Assembly (NCBI GenBank): GCA_029569475.1
Contig: JAKQSZ010000043.1
Span: 1-15,132 of the forward strand
Direction of reading: 5' to 3'
Length of the DNA stretch: 15,132 bases
From: Candidatus Eiseniibacteriota bacterium
Lineage (GTDB): Bacteria > Eisenbacteria > RBG-16-71-46 > CAIMUX01
Made by a program: the position numbers and the translations under genes. The first letter of the stretch is position 1. Each line of letters begins with the position of its first letter. Below are positions 7,260 to 15,132 of this stretch, one piece after another. The notes under the pieces were generated by a model that searched no databases, was not told the origin of the DNA, and saw nothing but the letters and a program-made list of their open reading frames with translations.

Positions 7260-7320
7260 GGGCCTCGACAATCGTCGGGGCCTCGGCGCTCGCCCGGACT
7301 CGACAGCTGCGCGGGCCTCG
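7260..7320 (+). repeat. Three copies of GGGCCTCG before the membrane-protein start
   Basis: The octamer GGGCCTCG occurs at 7260-7267, 7278-7285 and 7313-7320, all within 72 bases upstream of the ATG at 7332. Between the first two is a small inverted repeat, CGAC-AATC-GTCG. In DNA this GC-rich the copies could be chance, but the clustering in a leader without an SD is worth recording. Confidence 0.3.
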
Positions 7321-7331
7321 ACCGCGTCACC

Positions 7332-9176
7332 ATGAAGACGGTCCTGACGGCCGCTCTGCTCACAGCTCTTCTGGCGCTGGTGGGCGTGGTCCTGGCGCCG
7401 CCGGAGGTCTTCTTCTCCTGTGACGGCGGATCGAAGTACATCCTCACACGCGCCCTCGTGGATCACGACCCGGCCTGGCCGGCGCTGCCGTATCCGGGCG
7501 CGGCGTTCGATCCGGATGGGGCCTTCTTCCCGATCCGCGGGGTCTTCAGTGTCCGCCAGGAGGATGGCCGTTTCGTCTCCGCCTTCCCCGTGTGCTTCCC
7601 GATCCTGAGCGCCCCGGGGCTGGGCCTCCTTGGCCCGCGGGGCCTGCTGGTGGTTCCGCTCGCCGGTGGGTTTGTGGGGATGCTTCTCCTCGACCGCATC
7701 GGCCGGCTCCTGGGCTGGTCAGGACGACGGCGGATCGCGGGCATCTGCGCGCTCGCCCTGGCGACACCCTTCGGCTTCTACAGCGCGACGTTCTGGGAAC
7801 ACGCTCCCGCGGCCGCCCTGATGCTCGCGGGAATCGCCGCCACCCTGCCGTCGCTGGTGTCCGCACCTCCCCGCGTTCCTGGCAGCCCGGGCATCGGACG
7901 CAGGGAGATCCTCGGCGGGTTCCTCCTGGGCTTGGCCGGCTTGCTGCGGCCGGAGACTCTGATCGCCTCGACTGCTTTTCTCGTATCGGCGGCGCTGGCG
8001 CGAGGAGCGCGGCGCGCCCTCATCCTTGCCTCAGTCAGGATGGCGCTGGCGATCGTCTTCATCGCGGTGGCCAACCTGGTCACCTACGGCCACGTCGCCG
8101 GCCCGCAGCTGGAGGCCAATCTCGAGGGTCCCCGCCTGCAGCGGGCGTTCATCGTGATCCGCCTGATCTGCGGCAAGAACCTGGACCGGATCTGGACCCT
8201 GGCGGCGCTGGCGGCGCTGGCCGCCGGCATCTTCGAAACCCGTCCGGCACGCGCCCTTCGACTCACGCTCGCGCCGGTCCTTCTGGTCCCGGTCTTTCAG
8301 GCGCTGATCACGCAGACCTTCCCGCTCACCAGCCATCGGAGTCTGACGGGGATTCTGGAGACCTCGCCTTTCTTCTTCCTGGCCGCCTTCGGCCTCGGAC
8401 GCGCACACGAGCGGACCATTGCCTCGGGAGAAGATCCCGGAGGCAGATTGAGTTCGTGGCCCTCGGGGCTCGCATCAGAGCCCGCCGGCCGGACCGCCAT
8501 GCGCCCGGTGGGCCTTCCAGCTCTTCGGGACCGCACACCAGCCGAAGCCTCCTCTCCGCCCGAAGTGGTGTTCGGACGGGCCGCGGTTCTGTCCGCGCTC
8601 GCGATCATTCTCCTGTCGCCTGTCGAGGGCGGCCCCCAGGGAGGAAGCCGCTTCCTGCTCCCCTCGATCATCCTGGCCTTGATCTCCGTGCTGCACGAGA
8701 TCGGAGGGCCGGCGCGCGGGTGGCGCAGGATCGCGCTCGCAACGGCGCTGGTTCTCTCGTTTCCCCTCTCATCCCGCGCTCTCCCCTTCCTGGTGAATCG
8801 CCTGGAGAGCGTCGGAGGCGCGGCCCTGGGAGTGCTGCAGTCGATGCCGGCGGAAGTCGTGGTCTACCGCGATCCCGTCTTCGCGCAGGAGATGGCAGCG
8901 ACCTGGTTTGAGAAGATCTCTTTCGTGGCGCGCTCGACCGCGGACCTGGAAGACCTGGTCACGCCCCGGCAGGGGGCGGGGGCACAGGGGGCGAGAGCCG
9001 GCGCTTTCTCGAATGACGGGTTCGTGCTCTTCGGTGCCGTCGGCTCAGAGCCTCCGCCGCGGGTGGTGGGCCCGCCACAGAGCCGCTGGGTACTTGAGTC
9101 CACGAGAAGGACCAGCGCTTTCCGCCTGGACCTCTATCGCCGCTCGGCCCACCCCGACCGCGATGTCACCGGGTGA
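7332..9176 (+). CDS. Multi-pass membrane protein, possible GT-C type glycosyltransferase
   Basis: A 614-residue polytopic protein. The first helix (residues 3-22) is followed by a non-membrane loop with D31 in F-F-S-C-D-G-G-S-K-Y and a long Pro/Phe/Asp-rich stretch. Many hydrophobic segments follow to about residue 500 (for example LLVVPLAGGFVGMLLL, ICALALATPFGFY, ALAIVFIAVANLV), then a soluble C-terminal tail of about 110 residues. One N-terminal helix, an acidic residue in the first loop and roughly ten later helices are the plan of GT-C enzymes, which move sugars from lipid carriers on the periplasmic side. The family match is by architecture only and no diagnostic motif is certain. A polar insert near residues 360-415, rich in Gly, Ser, Pro and Arg, is probably a loop. 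No SD precedes the ATG at 7332, so the start is uncertain. The stop falls nine bases before the end of the convergent methyltransferase gene. Confidence 0.75.
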   Translation: MKTVLTAALLTALLALVGVVLAPPEVFFSCDGGSKYILTRALVDHDPAWPALPYPGAAFDPDGAFFPIRGVFSVRQEDGRFVSAFPVCFPILSAPGLGLLGPRGLLVVPLAGGFVGMLLLDRIGRLLGWSGRRRIAGICALALATPFGFYSATFWEHAPAAALMLAGIAATLPSLVSAPPRVPGSPGIGRREILGGFLLGLAGLLRPETLIASTAFLVSAALARGARRALILASVRMALAIVFIAVANLVTYGHVAGPQLEANLEGPRLQRAFIVIRLICGKNLDRIWTLAALAALAAGIFETRPARALRLTLAPVLLVPVFQALITQTFPLTSHRSLTGILETSPFFFLAAFGLGRAHERTIASGEDPGGRLSSWPSGLASEPAGRTAMRPVGLPALRDRTPAEASSPPEVVFGRAAVLSALAIILLSPVEGGPQGGSRFLLPSIILALISVLHEIGGPARGWRRIALATALVLSFPLSSRALPFLVNRLESVGGAALGVLQSMPAEVVVYRDPVFAQEMAATWFEKISFVARSTADLEDLVTPRQGAGAQGARAGAFSNDGFVLFGAVGSEPPPRVVGPPQSRWVLESTRRTSAFRLDLYRRSAHPDRDVTG

Positions 9177-9185
9177 GTGCTCAAC

Positions 9186-10331
9186 CTAGACTTCCGGGGG
9201 CCGCTGGTGGATCTCGTACTGCGCCAGCACGCACTCGATCGCGCCGTTGTTCATGCGATTGCGCTTGAACGGCTTCATCTTGAACGCCTTCTCGAAGCCC
9301 TCCTCCGCCGCCAGCACCGCCACCCGCGTCCCCGGATGCTCGACCAGCCGCTGCCGGAAGGCCTGCCAGACCGGCAGGTAGCTCTTCTGCCCACCCACCC
9401 GGACACCGTACGGCGGATTGGTCACCACCCACGATCCCGGCTCCAGGCGCATCTCCGCGACGTCCCTCGCCTCGAGGCGGATCATGTCGGCAAATCCCGC
9501 CGAGGCCACGTTGGCACGGGCTGCCTCGATCCACTTGGGGGATACGTCCGCCCCGCTGATCCGCCCGGGCGGGACCGGCAGGACCGCCTTCTCCGCCTCG
9601 GCGCGCAGGCTCGCGAAGCGCGCGGCATCGAAATCGGGCCAGGACATGCAACCGAAGCGCGTCCGCCAGCGCGAGGGCGGCGTTCGGGTGGCGATGAGCG
9701 CCGCCTCGGTCAGGATCGTGCCCGAGCCGCAGAACGGATCATGGAGAGGCGCGGCGGGATCCCAGCGCGACTGCAGGATCATGGCGGCCGCCAGGTGCTC
9801 GCGCAGGCTGCTCTCATGCGAGGCCCGGCGGTAGCCGCGCATGTGCAGCGGCGCCCCGGCGCCGTCGAGCCCCACCGAAAAGCGGCGGTTCTCCAGGTAG
9901 CAGACGACATAGAGGTCGGCCTGCTCGGTGTCGACCGACGGGCGGCGGCCCAGACGCTCGACCATCTGGTCGCAGATCGCGTCCTTGATCCGGTAGAGGC
10001 CGAAACGGGGGCTGCGCAGGAGCGAGGAGTGCACGTTGAACGTGACGCGGAAGGTCATCTCGGGCGTGAGCCACTTCGTCCAGTCCGTTTCTCGAACAAC
10101 GTCGTAGATCGCCTCCTCCGATTCGATCTCACGGAAGTCGATCTCGCGGACGACCCGGGAGGCGCAGCGCAGGTGGATCAGCGCCTTGTACAACTCTTCC
10201 ATTCCGCCCTCGAAACGAGCCCGGCCGGGCTCGATTCGGGTGACCGCGATCCCCTGGGCGGCGAGTTCCGCCTTCACGATCTGTTCGATGCCCACCCCGA
10301 TCGTGGCATAGAAGCGCTGCCCTTCCGCCAT
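9186..10331 (-). CDS. THUMP-domain 23S rRNA (guanine-N2) methyltransferase, RlmL/YpsC family (COG0116)
   Basis: A 381-residue class I SAM-dependent RNA methyltransferase. The N-terminus (RFYATIGVGIEQIVKAEL) is the ferredoxin-like and THUMP region that binds RNA. Next is the family block HMRGYRRASHESSLREHLAAA. SAM-binding motif I is DPFCGSGT at 198-205, and the catalytic N-P-P-Y is at 305-308. This is the RlmL-N/YpsC arrangement, which puts N2-methylguanosine in 23S rRNA. It is the short form, without the second RlmK domain of the E. coli fusion. The ATG at 10331 places the conserved start right after the initiator; another in-frame ATG at 10373 would add 14 basic residues unlike the family. 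Neither has a good SD. It follows the transglutaminase-like gene by about 100 bases on the same strand, so the two may be co-transcribed, though their functions look unrelated. Confidence 0.92.
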   Translation of the reverse strand: MAEGQRFYATIGVGIEQIVKAELAAQGIAVTRIEPGRARFEGGMEELYKALIHLRCASRVVREIDFREIESEEAIYDVVRETDWTKWLTPEMTFRVTFNVHSSLLRSPRFGLYRIKDAICDQMVERLGRRPSVDTEQADLYVVCYLENRRFSVGLDGAGAPLHMRGYRRASHESSLREHLAAAMILQSRWDPAAPLHDPFCGSGTILTEAALIATRTPPSRWRTRFGCMSWPDFDAARFASLRAEAEKAVLPVPPGRISGADVSPKWIEAARANVASAGFADMIRLEARDVAEMRLEPGSWVVTNPPYGVRVGGQKSYLPVWQAFRQRLVEHPGTRVAVLAAEEGFEKAFKMKPFKRNRMNNGAIECVLAQYEIHQRPPEV

Positions 10332-10434
10332 GCCTGGCCGGACCTTTCCCGAGCGCCTTCCGGAGCCCGCCATCAGATACGTCTGGTTGTCCCGTTCGAG
10401 AGCGTCCGTGGGAGGCCCGCTCGCCGGCGGCGGG

Positions 10435-13239
10435 TCATGATCCCATCCGCCGGATGACTTTCAACGCCTGCTCCCCGGCGCCCACACGATAGCCTTCGGA
10501 GAGGTAGAGGATCCGTCCCTGGGCGTCCACCACCGCCAGGACCGGCAGCCTCGGCTCGTCCGACCGGCCGGTGGCGACGGCGATCTGGCGCCACGCGACC
10601 CGTGCCTCGTCCGAAGCGACCCGTGATCCGGCGGGCAGGTTCTCGAAGTCTGCTCCTGGCGCCTGCGGATCGCTGAGCAGGAAAGCCAGGTTGCCGCCCC
10701 ACGTTTCGAACGAGGGCTTCAGCGCGCGGATGTCGCCCATGATATGGCGCGTGGGTTCAGCGCCGGGCGTCGCCCAGAGCAGCAAGGCGCCTTTCGGCTC
10801 GACCAGGGACGCCCAGGATCCTGCGCCCTCCCCGGCCGGGCAGGCCGCCTGAAGATCGAGCGTCCCCATGGGCGTGAGCGGCTGCTGGTCCTGGCGTAGC
10901 GCGGCCACCACGGCCTTGCCCTGCCCGGACTCGACGTCGAAGAACGCCATGCGGGAGAGCACCGTCCCATCGGCGAGCCGGTTGCCGGTCACCACCAGAT
11001 AGTGCCCGGCTGGAAGCTCCAGGCGCGCCGGCAACGTGGCAAAGGTCGCGTCGTCGTACTCCAGGGTCTGGTAGGCGCCGTTGCGCAGGCGCGCGAGGGT
11101 GAAGTGGACCCAGTAACGCGGCTCCTCCACCCCCTCGAGGCTGAGCTCCACGATCCCGGGCTCTTCCAGGGAAGCCGGCGCCGGGGCCTCTGGCGGAGAG
11201 GCGCCCCCTGTCGCGAAGGAGACGTCCACCCAGCGGTCGCCGGCCCGGTACTGCGGCACGCGCAACGCCGGCTCGAAGCGGGCGGCGATGCCGAGCGACC
11301 GTGCCAACGACACGAAGAAGACGTCGCGGGAACGGGCATCGGAGACGCGCAGCTCGAAGACCCCGCGCGGGCTCAGCGGCGCGCGCAGGTAGTTGGCATC
11401 CGGATCGACCTTGATGTTGGCGTCGATCCAGCGGACCAGCACCGCGGGATCCACCGCCGCCTCCGCCGCGATCTCCCGGGGGAAGTGTTCCAGCAGGTAG
11501 CCGCGGTAGGGGCTCAGCATCTCGATATCGACACGCGGACAGAGCACATAGTGGACGAAGTCCCCCACGGCGGCGCTTTCCTCCGGGTCGGTGGAAGTGG
11601 GAGAGAGGGCCGCGGGGTCGAAGGCCTGGGGACCGCGCCGCTGCAGTCCATGTTCCAGGTGATCGGCGAGCACGGCGGCGGGCGTGTCCCGGAGGTCCTT
11701 CTCGGCGACCGACTCCAGCAGCAGCAGCGCCCACTCCCGGCGCGACGGCGGCGTCTCCTCCAGGAAGCGGGTGATCTCCCGCCAGTTCCCCCAGCTTCGC
11801 CGGATGACCGTGGACCCCCTCACTCCGTCGATCCCGAGTGCAGCGGCCATGGAGATAGCCGTCGTGGAGTCCGGAAACGTGGCCATGTAGGCGGTCCGCA
11901 GGGAGTCCTCGTACCGCAGGCGCCGCTCGTGGCCGCGCCGGTCCGCGTCCTCGACCAGAGGCGGCAGCGGAGGGCGTTCCAGCGGAGGGGCCATGTCGAA
12001 ATCCAGGACCTGCTCCGTGCGGGGATCCCGGTTCAGCCTCACCACGACGGTGTCGACGGCGGCGACCGACACCTTGCGGAAGCCGAAGCTGTCTCCCCGG
12101 CGGGCCCAGATCAGGGCGTCCCCCAGCCCGATATCGACGCTCGCCGTTCCCCCGACGCCGGTGGTGCAACGGACGATCGGGAAGAACTCGGCGAAGTTGT
12201 ACAGGCGGAACTCGACCAACGCGCCGCCGGCCGGCTGTCCGTCGCCTCCTCGGACCTCGACCTGGAAGCTCTTGGTCGGGGCATAGAGAGAGGTCAGGTT
12301 CAGCTCCGCGTGCCGGGATGACCACGAGACCGCGGGTTCGGGACCGGGACAGGGGCCATACGTCCGCGTGTGCACCAGCATGGCCCGCCGCGCGGGCTCG
12401 CGGAACCATGCCATGTCCAGCGCCGGTTCCGGCTCGCAGGCTCCCAGGAACCGCCACCGGCCGTTGACCCACGCTTCCACCCAGGCGTGGTTGCTGTCAC
12501 AGTGCGACCAGCGCGGCGTATACACCTGGCGCGCGGGAATGCAGACCGCCCGCAGCGCCGCGACCGCCAGCACCGTTTCCTCTCCGCAACGCCCCCAGGA
12601 AGTGAGGATGGTGGCCTGCGCGGCGCTGGTGCGAGCGTCAGAGCCCTGGTAGGTGACCCGCTCGTGGCACCAATGGTTGATCTCCAGCGCCGCCTGGTCC
12701 ATCGGCATGTCCTTGACCCGCTCCAGCAGTTCGCGGGAATACCGCGCGCGGAAGTCATCGAGCGCCTCGTTGTTCACCCGCAGCGGCAGCACGTAGTGGC
12801 GGAAGACGTCTTCCGGAATGGCGGCTCCCCAGATCGTCTGCCGGCGCGCCTCGAGCGAAGCGCGGACGGCGTCCAGGAAGAAGGCGCCGTCATAGTCGGC
12901 CAGATCGCTCAGCGGCATGGCGGCGTAGAGGAAACGCAAGGCGTCATCCTCCGCGGGAGTAAGGCGGCCGTCGAAAACGCCGAAGAGCGCCGCCTCCCGC
13001 CCGGCGGCCAGTTGCCGTTGCTGCTCAAAGAGCCTGGCGTAGTCGGGACCGGTCCAGGCGGTCGCGGAGAGCGGTCGAGCCAGTCCGGCGATCACGAGGG
13101 CCAGGGCCGGAAGCGTCCCGGCGACGGCGCGGACCTGCCGGAATCGATGACGAGACGGACGATGGGCATCGCTCCTGCCGCCTGATCCCACCTGATGCCG
13201 CGACCGTTTGGTCCGGCGCGTCCGCTCTCTCCGTTCCAT
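10435..13239 (-). CDS. Secreted transglutaminase-like protein with C-terminal thioredoxin-like domain
   Basis: A 934-residue protein starting at ATG 13239. A very basic leader is followed by a hydrophobic stretch (residues 38-61, AVAGTLPALALVIAGLA) that looks like a Sec signal or anchor. The transglutaminase/protease-like core has C218 in SWGRCGEETVL and H251 in CDSNHAWVEAW. The third member, normally Asp, is not at its usual place: the segment reads W-R-F-L-G-A-C-E-P-E-P, so E269 or E271 may serve. Then comes a beta-sandwich (from about residue 300, VEVRGGDGQPAGGALVEFRL). Near residues 600-690 is a second transglutaminase-like stretch without the Cys (RSRDVFFVSLARSLGIAARF). The C-terminal 120 residues are thioredoxin-like but lack CxxC. 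The whole arrangement matches a large family of uncharacterised Bacteroidetes-type secreted proteins of about 870-930 residues. Cell-wall or peptide processing is a guess. The frame stays open upstream to 13983, but that part is not protein-like. Confidence 0.88.
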   Translation of the reverse strand: MERRERTRRTKRSRHQVGSGGRSDAHRPSRHRFRQVRAVAGTLPALALVIAGLARPLSATAWTGPDYARLFEQQRQLAAGREAALFGVFDGRLTPAEDDALRFLYAAMPLSDLADYDGAFFLDAVRASLEARRQTIWGAAIPEDVFRHYVLPLRVNNEALDDFRARYSRELLERVKDMPMDQAALEINHWCHERVTYQGSDARTSAAQATILTSWGRCGEETVLAVAALRAVCIPARQVYTPRWSHCDSNHAWVEAWVNGRWRFLGACEPEPALDMAWFREPARRAMLVHTRTYGPCPGPEPAVSWSSRHAELNLTSLYAPTKSFQVEVRGGDGQPAGGALVEFRLYNFAEFFPIVRCTTGVGGTASVDIGLGDALIWARRGDSFGFRKVSVAAVDTVVVRLNRDPRTEQVLDFDMAPPLERPPLPPLVEDADRRGHERRLRYEDSLRTAYMATFPDSTTAISMAAALGIDGVRGSTVIRRSWGNWREITRFLEETPPSRREWALLLLESVAEKDLRDTPAAVLADHLEHGLQRRGPQAFDPAALSPTSTDPEESAAVGDFVHYVLCPRVDIEMLSPYRGYLLEHFPREIAAEAAVDPAVLVRWIDANIKVDPDANYLRAPLSPRGVFELRVSDARSRDVFFVSLARSLGIAARFEPALRVPQYRAGDRWVDVSFATGGASPPEAPAPASLEEPGIVELSLEGVEEPRYWVHFTLARLRNGAYQTLEYDDATFATLPARLELPAGHYLVVTGNRLADGTVLSRMAFFDVESGQGKAVVAALRQDQQPLTPMGTLDLQAACPAGEGAGSWASLVEPKGALLLWATPGAEPTRHIMGDIRALKPSFETWGGNLAFLLSDPQAPGADFENLPAGSRVASDEARVAWRQIAVATGRSDEPRLPVLAVVDAQGRILYLSEGYRVGAGEQALKVIRRMGS

Positions 13240-13668
13240 CCTTACCCCCACTTCCCACCGTGCCTGGGATCGCGGCGTCGTGCCTGCCGGACATCTCGCC
13301 GTGCCGACGCATCCTCCGGACGATCTTGGGCGCCCATGACGGGGATCCTCAAGTTGGAACTGCTGGCCGCACAAGGCCTCGGGGAACGAAGCGCGGGCGC
13401 TTGGCACGGCACGGGAACGGCGACCGATCGTCGCAGCAAAACGATTTATGCCACCCTGTGCTCCGAGGCACGATCGACGGCCCCCACCGTCGCGCCGCGC
13501 CCAGCGTGGCTCGGAGCCGGCTTGCTCGACCTCGGGGACCGCGTCGGCGGGACCGTTGACCGGTACCACCCGGCAGCCTAACCTCCGAGGAACGCGCTTG
13601 GATCCAGCGAGCGGGTTCCGGAACCGGGTACCTCCGGCGCCGGAAGACTCGAGGCACCGACAACACGG
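13240..13668. other. Divergent intergenic region
   Basis: This gap between the transglutaminase-like gene (-) and the small methyltransferase gene (+) is 429 bases, or 471 if the TTG at 13711 is the true start. Frames remain open by high GC content, but their translations are Arg/Pro/Ser-rich and have no SD, so I see no gene. A promoter candidate facing right is at 13556-13584. No clear promoter for the leftward gene was found. Confidence 0.5.
13556..13584 (+). promoter_or_regulatory. Possible sigma-70 type promoter for the methyltransferase gene
   Basis: TTGACC (13556-13561, five of six to the -35 consensus) is followed after exactly 17 bases by TAACCT (13579-13584, three of six to the -10 consensus). 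It points at the methyltransferase gene, whose start is about 85 to 127 bases downstream. The spacing is ideal but the -10 is poor. Confidence 0.35.
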
Positions 13669-14286
13669 ATGGCGTGCGGCGCACCTACCACGCTTCCGAG
13701 TGGAGTTTTCTTGTACAGAGACCTGCCGACCTTCAACAGAAAGGACGAACTCTGGCACGGGGGCAAGGTCCCCGGTTACTTCATCCTTCACGCCAGGCGC
13801 ATCGCGTCCTTCCTGGAGGAGACGCCCGAACCGGTCCTCGACCTGGGAGAGATCAACCCCAAGATCGGGGTCCTCCAGAAGGAGAAGGGCTTCCGCTTCA
13901 CGTCCTGCGACGCGATCGACTTTGACACCGATCGCATCCCGGGCCAGTGGGGAACGATCATCTGCCTGGAGATCCTGGAGCACCTGTACAATCCGCTCTT
14001 CGCGCTGGAGAGCATGAGGCAGGCTCTTCTCCCCGGAGGTGTGATCTACCTATCGACCCCGGGAAGACCGAAGCACCTGTGGACCGACCAGCACTTCCAC
14101 GAGATCGATGACAAGCGGATCGGCTGGCTTTTCCGTCGGGCCGGGCTTGTCATCGAGCGGCAGGCGAAGGTCCCGCTCCGGCGCGGGATCCTGTGGCATC
14201 TACGCGGCGTGCGGCCGCTGATGCGTTACTTCACCTACACCCGGGTGTACAAGCTGAGAGCGGCGGCCGAGGAGAAGCAGCCCTGA
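13669..14286 (+). CDS. Small class I SAM-dependent methyltransferase
   Basis: A protein of 205 residues from ATG 13669. A TTG at 13711 has a better SD (GGAG at 13702-13705, five bases away) and would give 191 residues; I think it may be the true start. The order of motifs fits a Methyltransf_11-like fold: VLDLGEINPKIG as motif I, an acidic residue after the second strand (SCDAIDFD), then I-I-C-L-E-I-L-E-H-L-Y-N-P as the post-I/II block, and LLPGGVIYLSTPG as the strand after the PGG turn. Motif I has lost the usual G-x-G spacing, so SAM binding may differ. The substrate is unknown. Proteins of this size often methylate small molecules or sugars. It stands alone on + and converges on the regulator gene at the right edge. 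Confidence 0.8.
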   Translation: MACGAPTTLPSGVFLYRDLPTFNRKDELWHGGKVPGYFILHARRIASFLEETPEPVLDLGEINPKIGVLQKEKGFRFTSCDAIDFDTDRIPGQWGTIICLEILEHLYNPLFALESMRQALLPGGVIYLSTPGRPKHLWTDQHFHEIDDKRIGWLFRRAGLVIERQAKVPLRRGILWHLRGVRPLMRYFTYTRVYKLRAAAEEKQP

Positions 14287-14321
14287 TCCGGTGATAGTCC
14301 GCGAGCAGAAACGCGTCAGAG

Positions 14322-14395
14322 CGCGCCAGATGGAGCCGCGCCTGGCGCGAGCCGCGCGGAGCATACCCCATGCGGCATGTGAGCACGGCTCGCGC
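14322..14395. terminator. Overlapping hairpins between convergent genes
   Basis: Two stems compete for the same bases. CGCGCCAG (14322-14329) pairs with CTGGCGCG (14342-14349). GCGCGAGCC (14345-14353) pairs perfectly with GGCTCGCGC (14387-14395), enclosing a small CATG-CGG-CATG hairpin. They lie in the 166-base gap between the converging methyltransferase and regulator genes, where a bidirectional terminator is expected. No T-run follows. Confidence 0.45.
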
Positions 14396-14452
14396 GATGA
14401 AGGCCTCCGACGGCGTGCTCTGACGGGATCCGCATTCGGTTTGTGCCTCCGG

Positions 14453-15132
14453 CTAGGAGCGGAGCGCCCGCTCGGCGAGTTCCCGCAGCCGCGCCGAGGG
14501 GAGAAGGTCGAACTCGGCCGTGAGGCTTTCCTCGAACCGGCGATAGACCTTCAGAGCCTCGGTTCGATCCCCCCGGCGGAGCAGGGCGTGGATCAGGTTC
14601 CAGGCGAACGGATCGCTGTACGGATCGCGCGCCAGGCCGCGCCGACAGAGGGGAATGACATCGTCCCATCGGCTGCCGCGGGAACAAATGGCGATCAGTT
14701 TCTCGAGGGCACGCAAGTAGCGATCCCGCAGATCTTCCCGGGCCGACTCGAGGAACTCCTCGTAGGGATACTCCTCCAGGAGATCGCCGCCATAGAGGTC
14801 GATCGCGGAACGCAGCATGGCCTCAGCCTCGCCGGGCCGGGAGCGGTCCAACAGGGCATTCCCCTCGTGCACTCTCCGCTGGAAGACATCCGCGTCGAAT
14901 GAGCCTCCTTCTCCGAGATCGAGCTGGCAGGCGTCGTTGCGGAAGCGGACGTACCGGAACGAACGGGGGTCGGCTCCCGGAGGTTCGAGGGCGCGCCGGA
15001 GCAGGTGGATGGTCTGGCGCAGGTTGTTCTCCGCCTTGGATGGCGCTGATCCCGGCCAGATGGCCTCGAGGATGACCTCCTTCGGCACCCACCGCGACCG
15101 TTGCACCAGCAGGAAGTGGAGTAGCTTGAGAG
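14453..15132 (-). CDS. SARP/BTAD-type transcriptional regulator, C-terminal part (cut by right edge)
   Basis: The last 225 residues of a protein whose N-terminus lies right of the window; the frame is open to the edge, reading LKLLHFLLVQ before R-S-R-W-V. The first visible part (VPKEVILEAIWP, then NNLRQTIHLLRRAL) is an OmpR-like winged helix: recognition helix and the A-E-N-N-L-R-Q-x-I-x-x-L-R block typical of SARP regulators. Then comes a BTAD (bacterial transcriptional activator) domain of TPR-like helices, from D-A-D-V-F to the end, including LYGGDLLEEYPYEEF and the A-L-K-V-Y-R-R-F-E-E-S-L repeat. Such proteins bind direct repeats near promoters and activate transcription. A GTG at 15106 is in frame but falls inside the winged helix, so it is not the start. 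The target is not evident. Family assignment is firm; partners upstream are unseen. Confidence 0.88.
   Translation of the reverse strand, partial: LKLLHFLLVQRSRWVPKEVILEAIWPGSAPSKAENNLRQTIHLLRRALEPPGADPRSFRYVRFRNDACQLDLGEGGSFDADVFQRRVHEGNALLDRSRPGEAEAMLRSAIDLYGGDLLEEYPYEEFLESAREDLRDRYLRALEKLIAICSRGSRWDDVIPLCRRGLARDPYSDPFAWNLIHALLRRGDRTEALKVYRRFEESLTAEFDLLPSARLRELAERALRS

Noticed and set aside
9177..10457. 426-codon + open frame opposite the rRNA methyltransferase
   Set aside because: Antisense to a protein with intact SAM and NPPY motifs; its own translation is Arg/Asp/Gly-rich and unlike any family.
10757..12472. Second long leftward frame inside the transglutaminase-like gene, and the 11002-12321 frame opposite
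   Set aside because: Both are alternative-frame readings of the same DNA, with low-complexity Arg/Gly/Pro/Ala composition.
13240..13983. N-terminal extension of the transglutaminase-like protein to 13983
   Set aside because: The extra 248 residues overlap the methyltransferase gene and have no family resemblance; a leader with a hydrophobic signal follows the ATG at 13239.
1..15132. CRISPR arrays, tRNAs, insertion sequences, phage or toxin-antitoxin genes
   Set aside because: I looked on both strands and saw no spaced repeat series, cloverleaf, terminal inverted repeats with transposase, or related small gene pairs.

Overview
High-GC DNA (most third codon positions are G or C) from what looks like a diderm bacterium. 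Several products carry Sec signal peptides, and one large transglutaminase-like protein belongs to a family I know mainly from Bacteroidetes and relatives. Shine-Dalgarno (SD) sites are often weak and intergenic gaps are long. I cannot name the lineage from sequence alone; an uncultured FCB-type or Eisenbacteria-like group is only a guess. No tRNA, rRNA, CRISPR array, insertion sequence or phage gene is visible.

Layout. A secreted protein cut by the left edge reads leftward from 110. A 677-base gap follows, then a half-size ABC exporter on + (788-2578). Next is a two-gene M16 peptidase operon on - (5559 to 2795). Its first protein has an intact HxxEH zinc site; its second has lost it; the genes overlap by four bases. 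Divergent from this operon, on +, lies the most notable gene: a periplasmic thioredoxin-fold protein whose first redox cysteine is encoded by an in-frame TGA (6113-6115). A hairpin with the geometry of a bacterial SECIS follows at 6130-6148, and the same frame stays open to 7135. I read it as a selenoprotein with a U-G-A-C redox site. A routine gene caller would split or truncate it.

Downstream on + is a multi-pass membrane protein, possibly a GT-C type glycosyltransferase (7332-9176). It converges on a - strand pair: a THUMP-type 23S rRNA methyltransferase (RlmL/COG0116 family, 9186-10331), preceded upstream by a 934-residue secreted transglutaminase-like protein (10435-13239). Divergent from the latter is a small SAM-dependent methyltransferase on + (13669-14286). 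The right edge holds the C-terminal part of a SARP/BTAD-type transcriptional regulator on -, which runs off the window.

The genes do not form one pathway. The recognisable theme is envelope work: export (ABC), two probable periplasmic proteins with thioredoxin folds (one redox-active with Sec, one with a C-terminal Trx-like domain lacking CxxC), peptidases and a membrane glycosyltransferase candidate. The selenoprotein requires SelA, SelB, SelC and SelD elsewhere in the genome; none is in this window.
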